A stretch of 64,000 nt of DNA from Anaerolineaceae bacterium. GTDB lineage: Bacteria > Chloroflexota > Anaerolineae > Anaerolineales > Anaerolineaceae. Each line of letters starts with the position of its first letter. Position 1 is the first letter of the stretch. The stretch lies in contig PABH01000049.1 of the NCBI GenBank assembly GCA_002702705.1, positions 124,001-188,000 on the forward strand, given 5' to 3'. Of this stretch, positions 55,101-63,361 are shown one piece after another. The notes below the pieces were generated by a model. That model saw only the letters and a list, made by a program, of their open reading frames with translations, was not told the origin of the DNA and made no database searches. Both the position numbers and the translations under genes were made by a program.

Positions 55101-55764
55101 AACAGGCAGAAGCGATTGCTTCTAATTCAATTGTATCGCCAATGGACAAATCTGTTAAACCAGGGGCAATATCTACTACCTGCCAGTCCGTGTATTTATA
55201 ACTTCCACTGGTCTGCCAGGGAACCCCGGGTTGATTAGCGTAGGCAAAATTTTCATATAAAATTGTATTCCCTTTGGTAACATTCCGGACGGCAATATAA
55301 AACCAGGGTTGTTCGTCGGGAGTATGTCCAGGGTCTTCCATAACAGGCGCAAAAGCAAAACGTATGTGAACTTTTCCATCCGCATCATCTACATCGCGGG
55401 AAGTTACTTGAGCCTGTTGTTTTAATACATTTGCATTCGTTCCAGAAACGTTATAATTGACGACCGCGGCGTAATTTCCATAACGAGGGTATTTCACTGC
55501 GCTTACGACACCATCGGATTGGGAAAGTGGTGTAACACCGTATCGCACATATGTTTGATCTGATCCGCCGGTATTCCTTACAATGCTTGCACTGGTAAAA
55601 GGTGCAGATCCGATTAATCCCGGATTTGAGAAGGTTTCTTTCGTCCAACTTGTGAAATCACCTGTTTCAAAACTTCCGTTATCAAACAAAGCTGAAACGT
55701 TGCTGACGGTAATTAACAAAATTATGGACAATACAATAAACAAACTCCATTTTAGTTTTTTCAT
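49135..55764 (-). CDS. Giant exported protein with about 16 bacterial Ig-like repeats and C-terminal FIPMVIR tail
   Basis: 2209 residues. Signal peptide (KKLKWSLFIVLSIILLITVS). An N-terminal domain (FDNGSFETGDFTSW...) resembles carbohydrate-binding or lectin-like jelly-rolls. A DUF11-type domain (DLSVTKTDGVTSISDGGTPT) and a putative-Ig (He_PIG) domain (DGFPEPTYSVFSGSLPPGL) follow. Then about 16 Ig-like (Big_3-type) units of 85-110 residues, each with 'VxVGQPVTVSVxV', 'GTPTGTVxxxNG' and 'YxGDxNF' marks, joined by KA or QA. The end is a short segment and YHVFIPMVIR. Probably a long surface adhesin or stalk. No sortase signal or porin-type barrel. Confidence 0.88.
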   Translation of the reverse strand: MKKLKWSLFIVLSIILLITVSNVSALFDNGSFETGDFTSWTKETFSNPGLIGSAPFTSASIVRNTGGSDQTYVRYGVTPLSQSDGVVSAVKYPRYGNYAAVVNYNVSGTNANVLKQQAQVTSRDVDDADGKVHIRFAFAPVMEDPGHTPDEQPWFYIAVRNVTKGNTILYENFAYANQPGVPWQTSGSYKYTDWQVVDIAPGLTDLSIGDTIELEAIASACSLGGHRGWVYIDAFGSEIPGISVVATAPELVNPDSDLTYTYTYRNKGTADALNTIVETTIPANTSFVSVSDTTNCSENSGTVTCNFGTLTIDESGSFDMVVHVNSGATGTISHGAYSIIADSQPELLGPLVATTVTTDTLIDLSVTKTDGVTSISDGGTPTYTITVTNHSSIESATGVTVTDTLPTELTSVTWTCAGSGGGTCTASGSGNISDSIDLPASASVAYTLDATVNAGLSDSVINIVSITPPGDVIDANSNNNAALDANFIPAAPTLFMDENPPDGMIDVVYSYFVFAADGFPEPTYSVFSGSLPPGLTLGSNTGLLSGTPTTVGDYDFVIRATNSEGSVDTGTIRISITKPTTTTVLSTSSNPSSFGQNVTFTATVTSNVIGTGTPDGDIQFKIGGTNVGTPVTLNGSGVAQIVLDYNDLTIGGHNVTAEYSGSSSFETSSSNTVVQTVNKATPGISFTPDSSSVVSGESFDAVVTVSGSPSAIGTPTGTVNILVDGSLFAGPLTLDGSGEATVSNLSFDFGSHTVVVQYSGDATFSSLSPSFTNPVTVTKAIPVVTVTSSLNPSVYGDNVTFTVTVTAQAPSTATPSGEVQFKLNGTNYGSVKNLDGSGQATLLVPYTSIWPTTHDVDVDYAGSSEFEAGTGNLQQVVNKADPVISLTPNQTEVNSGETFSALVEVSANPSTLGTPTGTITLLVDSSPVAGPFTLDSSGQYNVTGLSLDNGSHTITVSYSGDDYFSTTPQDFIDPVTVSAADTEITSFSFTPDSVVVGQPVSVSVSLAVVSPGSGTPTGNVTISNGTDECTIVLANGSGSCNLTPTSTGQPDLTASYSGDSNLNGISGSVSGPNVSKANSEIVDFSFNPASVVFGQPVTMSVEIGPKAPASGTPTGTVTFSNGEDSCVVSLVAGVGSCDLTLSNPGQPDISVSYAGDTKFNSTSDIFSPGPTYAKADTTTVVVSSDNQSVYGQEIDFTATVSVDSPGTGTPTGFIQFYIDNVAFGEPVALISGLAQSSSIWDLDVSNYTVRAEYLGDSNYNTSVSGNITQEVIQVGTSLTLLTDPNPSRYGDTVTITATIVADSPSLAVPTGSVQFKLQNANYGSGVTVVNGEAVKVLQFTTLMVGTHNWTAVFTSNSPNFGSTDNLSTPYSHQILKAYASADVQASVNPSVFGQAVDFTVTVSHATNLIQPSGTVQVYLDGNPLGGALTLNGSGQATTPTINTLSVGDHTITVDYSGDDYYLEYSSVGDEAPFEFTNAHNVNKADASIHFDSIADMTLVVGEETTVTITVSAVLPGVGIPSGTVEISNGLGDTCEITLDGSGSGTCTFKPTTIASGDLTASYSGDTNFNEVVSDPVTGPTVSQAATTTSITAFDNGTIVVGEDTLVSVSVVSVAPGSGTPTGSVVISNENGDECTVTLSSGSGSCNLRPTSPTAADTGMTFTAVYQGDTNYQTSTSDSVTGAIVIKANTEILNLIFNPTNPVVGQITTVSLSVGVQSPGHGIPSGTVTISNGSEGCTITLNEGSGSCTYAPTTVTTPSAETITINYPGDSNFNPIVDDPAAGPIVSKSESIVIIEHYDPTSLYLGQPTLVDVSVSPKAPGNGLPTGTVTVTNGFDYCVVNLDGAAQGSCELTPSFIGQVNLQATYIGDIHFKSATSGQIPGPIVGKAPTITTITNISETALVVSQPVEVSVSVIIDPDPTPADLPESLMQMMLMDMPVLSGNVLVSNGTDECVAALTGGIGSCFLSPSAVGSPDFYATYQGDSNYAQSTSQAETGPTVTPASVSIVSMDFTPENPVVGQPVTVTVQAQVDAPGTGYPSGTIEVTNGTDSCVVTLDENGQGSCELIPSNSGNPDLEANFGGNSNYNPAPAVQEPGPVVTQANTSVTISGPTSAIVGSNLQWTATAAGIAPSEGTPEGTIQFYINGTAFGSPVTLVNGVAVSEQVSDLTVGNYPVTARYIETSAYAEGTSNILNLEILPDTYHVFIPMVIR

Positions 55765-56051
55765 TCCATCCCGCTCTTTTCTTAATCTAAAAAATTTTCA
55801 GATTACTGAATTGTCAAAGATTGATAAATGTTGATTCATTTATTTCTAACCACTTACCATTATTGGCTGAAAAAACGAACAATGGAATAAAAAAAGAATA
55901 AAAAAAGAATATATATCCTGTGAATCAAAAGGATTTTTTTGTAGAGGAATTTATCAATAAGAGTTTGGTCTTTATTAATATATGAAAAATTAAAAATGGG
56001 TACAAACCAAATCACCCTTGTAGATAATTTATCAATTAAGTCTATTAAATT
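55765..56051 (+). other. Gap without a supported gene
   Basis: AT-rich region between the giant gene start and the next terminator. It presumably holds the giant gene's promoter on the - strand; no clear boxes or repeats were recognised. Confidence 0.4.
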
Positions 56052-56089
56052 CGAAAAACGCGGGGGAGAAATTCCGCGTTTTTCGTTTT
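56052..56089 (-). terminator. Terminator of the second GGDEF gene
   Basis: CGAAAAACGCGG (56052-56063) / CCGCGTTTTTCG (56074-56085), a 12-base perfect stem downstream of the - strand stop. Confidence 0.8.
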
Positions 56090-56112
56090 GAGAGGTTAGA
56101 AGAGAGTATAGT

Positions 56113-57804
56113 TTATTTTAGGTTTTTCCAAACAAAAGCACGGTTGCGTCCGGCTTGTTTGGCGGCATACATGGCTTGATCTGCGTGGTCAATCAGGCTG
56201 TCCAGCGTGCTTTCCGGTTCAAAAGAGGATAAACCGATACTGACTGTGATATGGATATGTTCGTTTCGGATTTCGAAATCAGCGTCTGCAAATTGGCGGC
56301 ATAAACGCTGCGCCACACCTTTGGCCTGTTCTTCATCGGTTTCTGGCAGCAGAACTACAAATTCCTCACCACCAAAACGCCCGATAATATCCACTTCACG
56401 TAAAAATTCTTCCAGACAACGAGCTACCCATGTTAGCACCTGGTCACCTGCCAGATGTCCCAGACGGTCATTGATCTTTTTAAAATGATCGATATCAATC
56501 ATCATGATACACATGGGATGGCGATAACGGCGTACGCGGCGCATTTCGATGATGGCTAATTCATAAAAGAATCGACGATTGTTTAATGAGGTGAGTGCAT
56601 CCAGGTTCGCTAACCGGCGGTACTTATCTTCAGACTGTCTTAAGGCTTCTTCTACCCATTTTCTTTCCGCAATCTCTTTTTCCAACTGCTCGTTTTTGGT
56701 CTGGATAATGCGAGCTTCTTTCTGGATGGCCTGCGTACGATATACGGTTTCGATCGTCTTAAACCGCAGTTCATTTTTTTCTTTAGCGATGCGCTGATCC
56801 AGTTCATAAAAGGCTTTTAAATGTTCATAAGCCTGGGGATAATCTTCCATGTTGGCAAAGATTTGAGAAAGTTTGTTATAAGCACGTAAACAGCCTTCAT
56901 CATAACGATATTTTCGTGCCCAACCCAAGGCCTCCAACAAACGATCAGCCGCTTCTTTGGTATTCCCTAATTGAATATCGACTTCACTGATCCAGATCGC
57001 TGCTGCAATCTGGTCGGCCTGGTAACCATGTTTTTGGGAGAGTATAAGGCTTTCCTCAAAATGTTCTAATGCCCGGTTGATATTTCCCTGGTTTAATTCA
57101 TATTGACCACGCTGGCGAAGTAGATCAATCTTAATATAATCACTGCCAATTTGTTCTGCGAAGCGGAGACTGCGCTCAGAGTACTGCCGATAGATATCAT
57201 CTTCGCCCATTAATTTATAAACAGCAGCCAAATTACAATAGGCATAGGCTAACATCTTTAAATCGTCACTGCTCTGAAAAATTTGCAAACTCTTTTTAAA
57301 TTCATTCAATGACTGGTTTAAATCCCCGGCAAATAAATAAGCAATGCCAATATTTAATAAAATTTCACCCATCGGAATGGGATTCATCAGGTTTCTGGCG
57401 ATCGTTAAACCTTTTAACAAAGTGTCCATGGCTTTGCTGTATTCATTCATTGCCAGATAAATGGCCCCCATATTACATAATGTACGGCTTTGGCGTTCCG
57501 TATTTTTCTGGTCATTATAAATTGTGAGTGCCTCTAATGATTGAGATAAAGCCAGATAATAATCACCACGGTTTAAATTGAAATGCGATTGATTAAACAA
57601 ACTGTCTGCAACCCCGCGTTGATAGGGTTCCAGGCGAAATTTTCCGGTAGTTGAAAGGAGGTGGGCTTCTTTTGAAAGAGTCAAGCCTTCGCGGGGATCA
57701 ATACTTTCCAGGTGCCAGGCCCGTTCATTTAATAAATCAATATCTTCTTTTGTTTGCGATATTATCTTCTCTTTGCTTTTCGGAGAATTGATAGAGATTG
57801 TCAT
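56113..57804 (-). CDS. TPR-containing diguanylate cyclase
   Basis: 563 residues. About eight TPR units (for example TLCNMGAIYLAMNEYSKAMD, IGIAYLFAGDLNQSLNEFK), a coiled coil (EQLEKEIAERKWVEEAL), then GGDEF: DALTSLNNRRFFY, MIDIDHFKKINDRLGH, RFGGEEFVVLLPETDEE, with the RxxD site REVD. A cyclic di-GMP synthase of the same build as the gene at 47343; the two flank the giant surface protein, suggesting duplication and perhaps control of surface attachment. Confidence 0.9.
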   Translation of the reverse strand: MTISINSPKSKEKIISQTKEDIDLLNERAWHLESIDPREGLTLSKEAHLLSTTGKFRLEPYQRGVADSLFNQSHFNLNRGDYYLALSQSLEALTIYNDQKNTERQSRTLCNMGAIYLAMNEYSKAMDTLLKGLTIARNLMNPIPMGEILLNIGIAYLFAGDLNQSLNEFKKSLQIFQSSDDLKMLAYAYCNLAAVYKLMGEDDIYRQYSERSLRFAEQIGSDYIKIDLLRQRGQYELNQGNINRALEHFEESLILSQKHGYQADQIAAAIWISEVDIQLGNTKEAADRLLEALGWARKYRYDEGCLRAYNKLSQIFANMEDYPQAYEHLKAFYELDQRIAKEKNELRFKTIETVYRTQAIQKEARIIQTKNEQLEKEIAERKWVEEALRQSEDKYRRLANLDALTSLNNRRFFYELAIIEMRRVRRYRHPMCIMMIDIDHFKKINDRLGHLAGDQVLTWVARCLEEFLREVDIIGRFGGEEFVVLLPETDEEQAKGVAQRLCRQFADADFEIRNEHIHITVSIGLSSFEPESTLDSLIDHADQAMYAAKQAGRNRAFVWKNLK

Positions 57805-57915
57805 TCGAACTCCATGGTCACTTTAAAAATGTTTAAGGTTAACGTACCAGTAAAAAAATCCTTTCCCCTCTATAATAAGAATGAAGTGTTAATGATATAA
57901 AGATAAGGATTTTGC

Positions 57916-58623
57916 ATGATAAAAAAACAGGCATTATTTTTACTGATCTTGATGTTAACAGTTGCATGTAACGTACCAACCCAAGAAGTGCAGACGGAAC
58001 AGCTTCCAACCGTACCATTGGCGGTAATTCCTTCGGATACTGCTGTTCCTCCAACACCAACCATAACCCCTGTTCCCCCTTTTTCTCCGGACGTGGATTC
58101 CGGTAATGTAATGTATGATTTTACAGCGCAGTATTGCAGTGCCAAGTGGGGTAATAATGGCGAATTTTTTGATTGCCCGATTAATGATTTGGAAACGAAA
58201 TCGGGTGTTGTTCAAAAACTGGATGATGCCAAATTAGAAGGCGGCATTCCGATTAACGCGCCAACATTATTAACCATCCCCGGATATGATCAATTAATGG
58301 GCATCTTTGGGCGGTATCCGGCGTACCAGGTTCAATCGGGCGATCATTTCATGGCGCACCTGGCCTGTTTGCCTGATGGGGGTGAATGCCATGTTGAATT
58401 TGCATTGGAGTATTACCGCCAGGATGGTACGTATGTCAGTTTACCCTTTTCGGATATTGAATTAAACAGCAGTAATGGTTTTGATTTAATGCCAGTAGAT
58501 ATTGATCTGAGTTCACTGAGTGATCAAAGTGTGGATTTTGTTTTGGTTGTCCGCAATATTGTCGATGAGCCGCCCGGGTATCCGGTTTGGATCTATCCGC
58601 ATATAACCAGGAAAACTCCTTAA
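57916..58623 (+). CDS. Predicted lipoprotein of unknown function
   Basis: 235 residues. A type II signal peptide (KKQALFLLILMLTVAC) ends in a lipobox with the lipid-carrying Cys near residue 18. A Pro/Thr-rich spacer is followed by a beta-rich domain with Cys pairs (QYCSAKW, FDCPINDL, LACLPDGGECHVEF). No family recognised. Its stop overlaps the convergent SDR gene by 4 bases. Confidence 0.75.
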   Translation: MIKKQALFLLILMLTVACNVPTQEVQTEQLPTVPLAVIPSDTAVPPTPTITPVPPFSPDVDSGNVMYDFTAQYCSAKWGNNGEFFDCPINDLETKSGVVQKLDDAKLEGGIPINAPTLLTIPGYDQLMGIFGRYPAYQVQSGDHFMAHLACLPDGGECHVEFALEYYRQDGTYVSLPFSDIELNSSNGFDLMPVDIDLSSLSDQSVDFVLVVRNIVDEPPGYPVWIYPHITRKTP

Positions 58624-59327
58624 CTGCTCCCGTAAACTGGCAAAGCCACACCGGTTACATCTCGAGCGGCAGAGGATGTCAGGAAATAAATGGCCTCCGC
58701 CAGAGATGCCGGAGAAACCCAACGGCTGAAATCCGCTTTTGGCATAGCCTCTCGGTTTTGGGGTGTATCAATCGTGCCCGGTAAAATACAATTGACCCTC
58801 ACACCGGAAGATTTTAATTCGGCTGCCATACTTTCCGTGAAACGAATCACGGCACTTTTGGCAGCGCTGTAAACGGCCATATTGGCTGCCCCTTTTAGCC
58901 CTGCACCGGATGAAATGTGCACAATTGCACCGTTTTTATTTTCTAACATGAGGGGAATCGCGAATTTTGAGGTAATAAATACTGATTTTACATTTAGATT
59001 GAACATCAGCTCATAGGTATCCAAATCGGTTTCATGCAGCGGAGGGCCAGCTCGAAATCCGCCAACTGTGTTGACCAAAACATCCAATCGGCCAAATTTT
59101 TCTTTGATACGGGATATAACTGTTTTCATTGATTCGGAATCGGTACCATCGACCCCTTCAAAGATGAGGTGGCGATCATTGTTTTCCAAAAAGGCAAATT
59201 GTTTCAATAATCGCTCTTTGGCATGATCCACCAAAACCAAATGCGATCCATTTTTTTCAAACAGGCTGACCACCGCAGAACCTAAATTTCCACTGGCACC
59301 GGTAATTAATACAATATTATTTTTCAT
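58620..59327 (-). CDS. Short-chain dehydrogenase/reductase
   Basis: 235 residues with the Rossmann motif LITGASGNLGSAVV, VNTVGG, the catalytic Ser in HISSGAGLKG and YSAAK (Tyr and Lys), and the end ARDVTGVALPVYGS. A classical SDR, NAD(P)-dependent; substrate unknown. Confidence 0.9.
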   Translation of the reverse strand: MKNNIVLITGASGNLGSAVVSLFEKNGSHLVLVDHAKERLLKQFAFLENNDRHLIFEGVDGTDSESMKTVISRIKEKFGRLDVLVNTVGGFRAGPPLHETDLDTYELMFNLNVKSVFITSKFAIPLMLENKNGAIVHISSGAGLKGAANMAVYSAAKSAVIRFTESMAAELKSSGVRVNCILPGTIDTPQNREAMPKADFSRWVSPASLAEAIYFLTSSAARDVTGVALPVYGSS

Positions 59328-59557
59328 TGTTTATACCTCCATTTTTATTATTGGGTTTCTTTTTGGCCAGCCAAATTTTGAACAGAAGCCCTGTTTTTTT
59401 ATTGGCAGTAAGAGGCAAGGCCACTCAACAATATATACTAAGTATAAGAAGTAAATGAAAAAAGGCGAACAAACAGTATATCTGTAAAAGCTCTTTTTTG
59501 ATATCAAAGCCTTAACGGAGTACACTTCTAATAAATAATCCTTCAGGGTGTAGTTAA

Positions 59558-60310
59558 ATGAAAGATACTGAGATAACTATATTCAAAAATAATAACAGCT
59601 TAGCCCAAGCAGCAGCCAAAGATTTTCAAGAAACCGTGGTTTCCGCTGTGAATGAACGGGGTATTGCTTATGTGGCTTTTTCCGGCGGCAGCACGCCTCG
59701 CAGTTTGTTTAAGCTGCTGGCACAGCCTCCTTTTTCGGACATGATTCCCTGGGATAAAATTCATTTTTTCTGGGCGGATGAACGACTGGTAGATCCAACG
59801 GATTCCGAAAGTAATTATGGTCAGGTTCAGCAGCTTTTATTTCAGCACGTAGCGGTTGATCCCGAAAAAATTCACCCGGCAGTAGAGGCGTCATTAACAC
59901 CAGAGACCCTACCCGAAGAAATCGCCCAGCATTATGCGGACACATTCAAACAATTCGCTCCGAAGGGTAGGCAATTTCCGCGTTTGGATTGGCTTCTGTT
60001 GGGGATGGGTGCTGATGGACACACGGCTTCTCTATTTCCCGGATCGGAAACAGACCCGGCGGAAGTGGTAATCGCTGTGGAGGCAAATTACGAAGGCCGG
60101 CCTGTTCACCGCGTCAGCCTGACACCGCGCATTTTAAACGAATCCAGGCAGATTGTATTCCTGGTAAGCGGGGTGAATAAAGCCGATATTTTATTGGAAG
60201 TATTACACGGTATGCCTGATCCTGTTAACTTGCCTGCTCAGCGTATTCATCCTAATAATGGCCGTCTGGTCTGGATGGTGGATAAGGCGGCTGCGGTTAA
60301 TTTGGAATAA
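59558..60310 (+). CDS. pgl: 6-phosphogluconolactonase
   Basis: 250 residues with AYVAFSGGSTPRSLFKLLA, IHFFWADERLVDPTDSESNYG and LLLGMGADGHTASLFPG, the diagnostic motifs of the Pgl/DevB family. It hydrolyses 6-phosphogluconolactone in the oxidative pentose phosphate pathway. No zwf or gnd nearby. Confidence 0.93.
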   Translation: MKDTEITIFKNNNSLAQAAAKDFQETVVSAVNERGIAYVAFSGGSTPRSLFKLLAQPPFSDMIPWDKIHFFWADERLVDPTDSESNYGQVQQLLFQHVAVDPEKIHPAVEASLTPETLPEEIAQHYADTFKQFAPKGRQFPRLDWLLLGMGADGHTASLFPGSETDPAEVVIAVEANYEGRPVHRVSLTPRILNESRQIVFLVSGVNKADILLEVLHGMPDPVNLPAQRIHPNNGRLVWMVDKAAAVNLE

Positions 60311-60443
60311 TCAAAGCCGGGTACAGGGGAGACGGACGAATCTTCTTCAACAATCCAAATTGAGGGATAGTATATACCAGGGTTTTGTTGATTGACTGAA
60401 ATTGGATAAAATGGGTCAAAGTTTTTATTAAAAGGAGCTTCTC

Positions 60444-61004
60444 ATGGATCCTGTTGATCAAGCCGTCCAAACCCAACTTAATAATATACAAACCCGCACC
60501 GGAAAAAGTTTAGATGACCTTTATGCACTTCTTTCAGACTCCGGTCTTAAAAAACATGGAGAAATGCGTGACTTCTTGATTCAAAAACTTGAATTAGGAT
60601 ACGGAGACGCAAATTTATTGGCCCATATGTACCGCGCTAAAACGGAGGAACAACCAGCTCCACCGGATGATCCGTTGGATCTGTATTACACTGGAAAAAA
60701 CGCTGCTTTACGCCCGATTCACGAAAAAATTATGGAAGAAGTTGAGAAATTTGGGGAATTTGAAGTTTCACCCAAAAAGAAAAACCTCAGTTTGCGACGC
60801 AGCCGTCAATTTGCAATACTTGGTCCAGGTACCAAAGGCCGGATTGAAGTTGGCCTGAACATGAAAGGTGTCGAAGGAACAGACCGCTTATTAGCCCAGC
60901 CGCCCGGTGGCATGTGTCAATACAAAGTCTTTTTGAGTGATATTTACGAAGTTGATGAAGACCTGATCGGTTGGATTCGCCAGGCCTATGACGTGGCAGG
61001 GTGA
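60444..61004 (+). CDS. DUF4287/DUF5655 protein
   Basis: 186 residues. Residues 1-65 match DUF4287 (QTQLNNIQTRTGKSLDDLYAL, GLKKHGEMRDFLIQ) and residues about 80-184 match DUF5655 (RPIHEKIMEEVEKFGEFEVSP, KKKNLSLRRSRQFA). This combination is common in Actinobacteria and Chloroflexota; DUF5655 resembles a transporter-associated or nucleic-acid-binding fold. Function unknown. AAAAGGAG precedes the ATG. Confidence 0.8.
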   Translation: MDPVDQAVQTQLNNIQTRTGKSLDDLYALLSDSGLKKHGEMRDFLIQKLELGYGDANLLAHMYRAKTEEQPAPPDDPLDLYYTGKNAALRPIHEKIMEEVEKFGEFEVSPKKKNLSLRRSRQFAILGPGTKGRIEVGLNMKGVEGTDRLLAQPPGGMCQYKVFLSDIYEVDEDLIGWIRQAYDVAG

Positions 61005-61050
61005 ACAACACGGAGAAATAAATCATTAATAGTTCTAGTTCAGGCTTTTA

Positions 61051-61614
61051 TTACCAGGACACAATATCAAAATCCTCATTCCAATTGGCTGGGTTATTGT
61101 GGATATATAACCGGATGCGGTTCAGGTCTTTATCGTTACGAATAATATGTTCGTAATAATTGCGCTGCCAGATGGACGAGCCTTGGGTCCCAAGGTTATG
61201 ATTAATTCGTTTGGATACCGCCGATTTTAACGACCCAATTACCGCACCCAATGACCCGGGTTTTGTTCCGTTCGGTCAATCTTGTAGGGGCGAGGCATGA
61301 TGTAGCGAGGCTTGCCTCGCCCCTACAAGATATTCGGTTGAATCCAAAATCGTAATAATCCCATGAATATGATCGGGCATTACCACGAATGCATCTGTTT
61401 CCACATGAGGAAAATGGTTAGGAATTTCTTGCCAACAATCCACCACGATTTCACCATTTTTATTACATATCATCTCTTGATCTCAAATAACACCAAATAC
61501 CGCTTCCTGAGTTAAGGCACAGACCGTAATAAAATAATTTCCGGGTTGAGAATAGTTATATTCTTTTAATCGGATTGATTTTCGATGATGAGAGGATGAA
61601 TTAGGCACTTCCAT
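61051..61614 (-). pseudogene. Second RAYT transposase relic, two in-frame TGA codons and a hairpin insertion
   Basis: From ATG 61614 the frame reads HHRKSIRLKEYNYSQPGNYFIT to AVFGVI, then TGA (61483-61485) at the Arg position of FGxIRD; CGA to TGA would explain it. It continues through VVMPDHIHGIITIL (metal site), runs into a palindromic element at 61279-61331, meets TGA (61276-61278), then resumes in the same frame with AVIGSLKSAVSKRIN and the intact NYYEHIIRND motif to the stop at 61051. All three pieces keep one frame, so decay is recent or the hairpin length kept the frame by chance. Confidence 0.85.
61279..61331 (+). repeat. Perfect 19-base-arm palindrome (REP-like) inside the RAYT relic
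   Basis: ATCTTGTAGGGGCGAGGCA (61279-61297) and its exact complement (61313-61331) flank a 15-base loop. The TGTAGGGGCGAGGC type of palindrome is common as a dispersed intergenic element. It replaces normal RAYT sequence between the HxH motif and the GALVxGFKS-like segment. Confidence 0.9.
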
Positions 61615-61620
61615 AAACAT

Positions 61621-61939
61621 CTCTTAGACACAAAAAAATAAATTTTCCCGCATAGAATTATTTTTAATCTTAGGCATTAAACACATATATGTCAATCAAA
61701 TTGGTTTTGAAATACCCTATTAGGTTCCCTTCTTAATTAAATTTTTATTGCGCTGGTTCACACTAAGGCTTATAATCGTACCCATCCAGCCTATGGACGG
61801 TGTCTTACAATAAAAAAAAGGTGAAGCTGTGGTGAGGAACACGGCTTTTTCTATATATCCCAAACACGCCAAAACAGCTTCGGGAGAATGTGTCATCGGA
61901 TGGATGGCATCGTTTTCCGTATCCGTTTCAGGAGGAACC
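61621..61939 (+). promoter_or_regulatory. Aspartate kinase leader: promoter and structured 5' region
   Basis: A -10 TATAAT (61771-61776) with a weak -35 TTGCGC (61748-61753, 17-base spacer) predicts a leader of about 155 bases. In it GAAGCTGT (61823-61830) pairs with ACAGCTTC (61874-61881), and TGTCATC-GGATG-GATGGCA forms a second hairpin near 61891-61909. I could not match it to lysine, SAM or threonine leader classes. The segment 61621-61740 shows nothing further. Confidence 0.45.
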
Positions 61940-63361
61940 ATGAAAACCTTAGTGATGAAATTCGGCGGTACATCGGTCGGCAGCCCGGACGCCATTCAGC
62001 AGTGTGCCGAGATCATCAGCCATCAAAAAAAATCCTGGCAAAACCTGGTGGTTGTTGTTTCCGCGATGAGCGGCATTACCAACCTGTTGATTCAATGTGC
62101 CCGTTCCGCTGCGAACAATGACTATCTTAACGCCAAACAAGTGATGGCAGATATTGAACAAAAACACTTAAATACAATTGATGCGTTGATCCCGGACGGT
62201 GCGGAAAAAAGTGCATTGGAAGTTGCCATCAGACAGCACCTGGCTTTATTGGATAATTATATTGAGAGTATCCGGGTCATGGGTGAAGTTACCCCACGGG
62301 GGATGGATACCATCTCATCATTGGGTGAGCGGATCAACGCCCAGATTGTGGCAGCTGTGTTACGCAAGGATGGCCTTTCCAGCCAGGCTGTCGAGGCTAC
62401 CCGTTTGATCATCACGGATAATACGTTTCAAAACGCGGCCCCGCACATGGATCTGAGCCGGGAAGCCACCCAAAAGGTTTTACCGCCGCTTTTCCAGCAG
62501 GGCATTGTGCCGGTGGTAACTGGTTTTCTCTCAGCCAATCAGAGCGGCATTACCACCACGCTTGGTCGTGGCGGTAGCGATTATACCGCTGCTATTTTGG
62601 CGGACTGCCTGGATGCGGATGAGGTCTGGATCTGGACCGATGTGGATGGTGTCCTTTCTGCCGATCCGCGTATTGTACCTTCCGCACGGCCTATTCCGGA
62701 ATTGTCTTTTGCCGAGGTTGGAGAACTGGCTTATTTTGGTGCAAAGGTATTACATCCCAAAACCATTCGTCCGGTCGTCAGCCGTGATATGCCGTTGTGG
62801 GTTAAAAACACCTTTAACCCGGATTTTCCCGGAACACGCATCAGCCAGAACCCTCAGCGGATACAGGGTGAAATAACTGCTGTCACCACCATTCGTGATT
62901 TAAGTATATTAACCGTGGAGGGACGCGGTATGCTGGGTGTACCCGGGATCGCTGCCCGCTGTTTTGGAGCGGTTGCCCGGCAGGGTGCGAGTGTGTTGAT
63001 GATTTCCCAGTCTTCATCGGAACAGTCGATTTGTTTCACCATTCCGGCAGAACATACGTTAGAAGTGATCCAGTCGATTGAGGAAGAGATGTCCCTCGAG
63101 TTACATCGCGGGGATATAGACCGGGTTTGGGCCAGAGAAAATGTGACCATCGTATCGGTGATTGGTTCCGGAATGCGCGAAATTCCGGGCGTATCGGCTC
63201 GTATTTTTGGAGCGTTGGGGAAAGCCAATATCAATGTGATCGCCATTGCACAGGGTTCATCCGAATACAGCATTTCGTTGGTGGTTAATGACAAGGATGC
63301 AAAAGAAGCGGTGCGAGCCATTCATGCGCATGGGATTGAAAATGTAGGTTGGGAGGTTTAA
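61940..63361 (+). CDS. lysC: Aspartate kinase
   Basis: 473 residues from ATG 61940 (AGGAGG at 61930-61935); an earlier in-frame start at 61829 would lie in the structured leader. Motifs: VMKFGGTSVGSPDAI, VVSAMSGITNLL, TLGRGGSDYTAAILA, VWIWTDVDGVLSADPR. Two C-terminal ACT domains (ILTVEGRGMLGVPGIAARCF, VIGSGMREIPGVSARIFGAL) are the feedback-binding sites. It phosphorylates aspartate, the first step to Thr, Met, Lys. The 0-base junction with thrC suggests a threonine-branch enzyme. Confidence 0.93.
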   Translation: MKTLVMKFGGTSVGSPDAIQQCAEIISHQKKSWQNLVVVVSAMSGITNLLIQCARSAANNDYLNAKQVMADIEQKHLNTIDALIPDGAEKSALEVAIRQHLALLDNYIESIRVMGEVTPRGMDTISSLGERINAQIVAAVLRKDGLSSQAVEATRLIITDNTFQNAAPHMDLSREATQKVLPPLFQQGIVPVVTGFLSANQSGITTTLGRGGSDYTAAILADCLDADEVWIWTDVDGVLSADPRIVPSARPIPELSFAEVGELAYFGAKVLHPKTIRPVVSRDMPLWVKNTFNPDFPGTRISQNPQRIQGEITAVTTIRDLSILTVEGRGMLGVPGIAARCFGAVARQGASVLMISQSSSEQSICFTIPAEHTLEVIQSIEEEMSLELHRGDIDRVWARENVTIVSVIGSGMREIPGVSARIFGALGKANINVIAIAQGSSEYSISLVVNDKDAKEAVRAIHAHGIENVGWEV

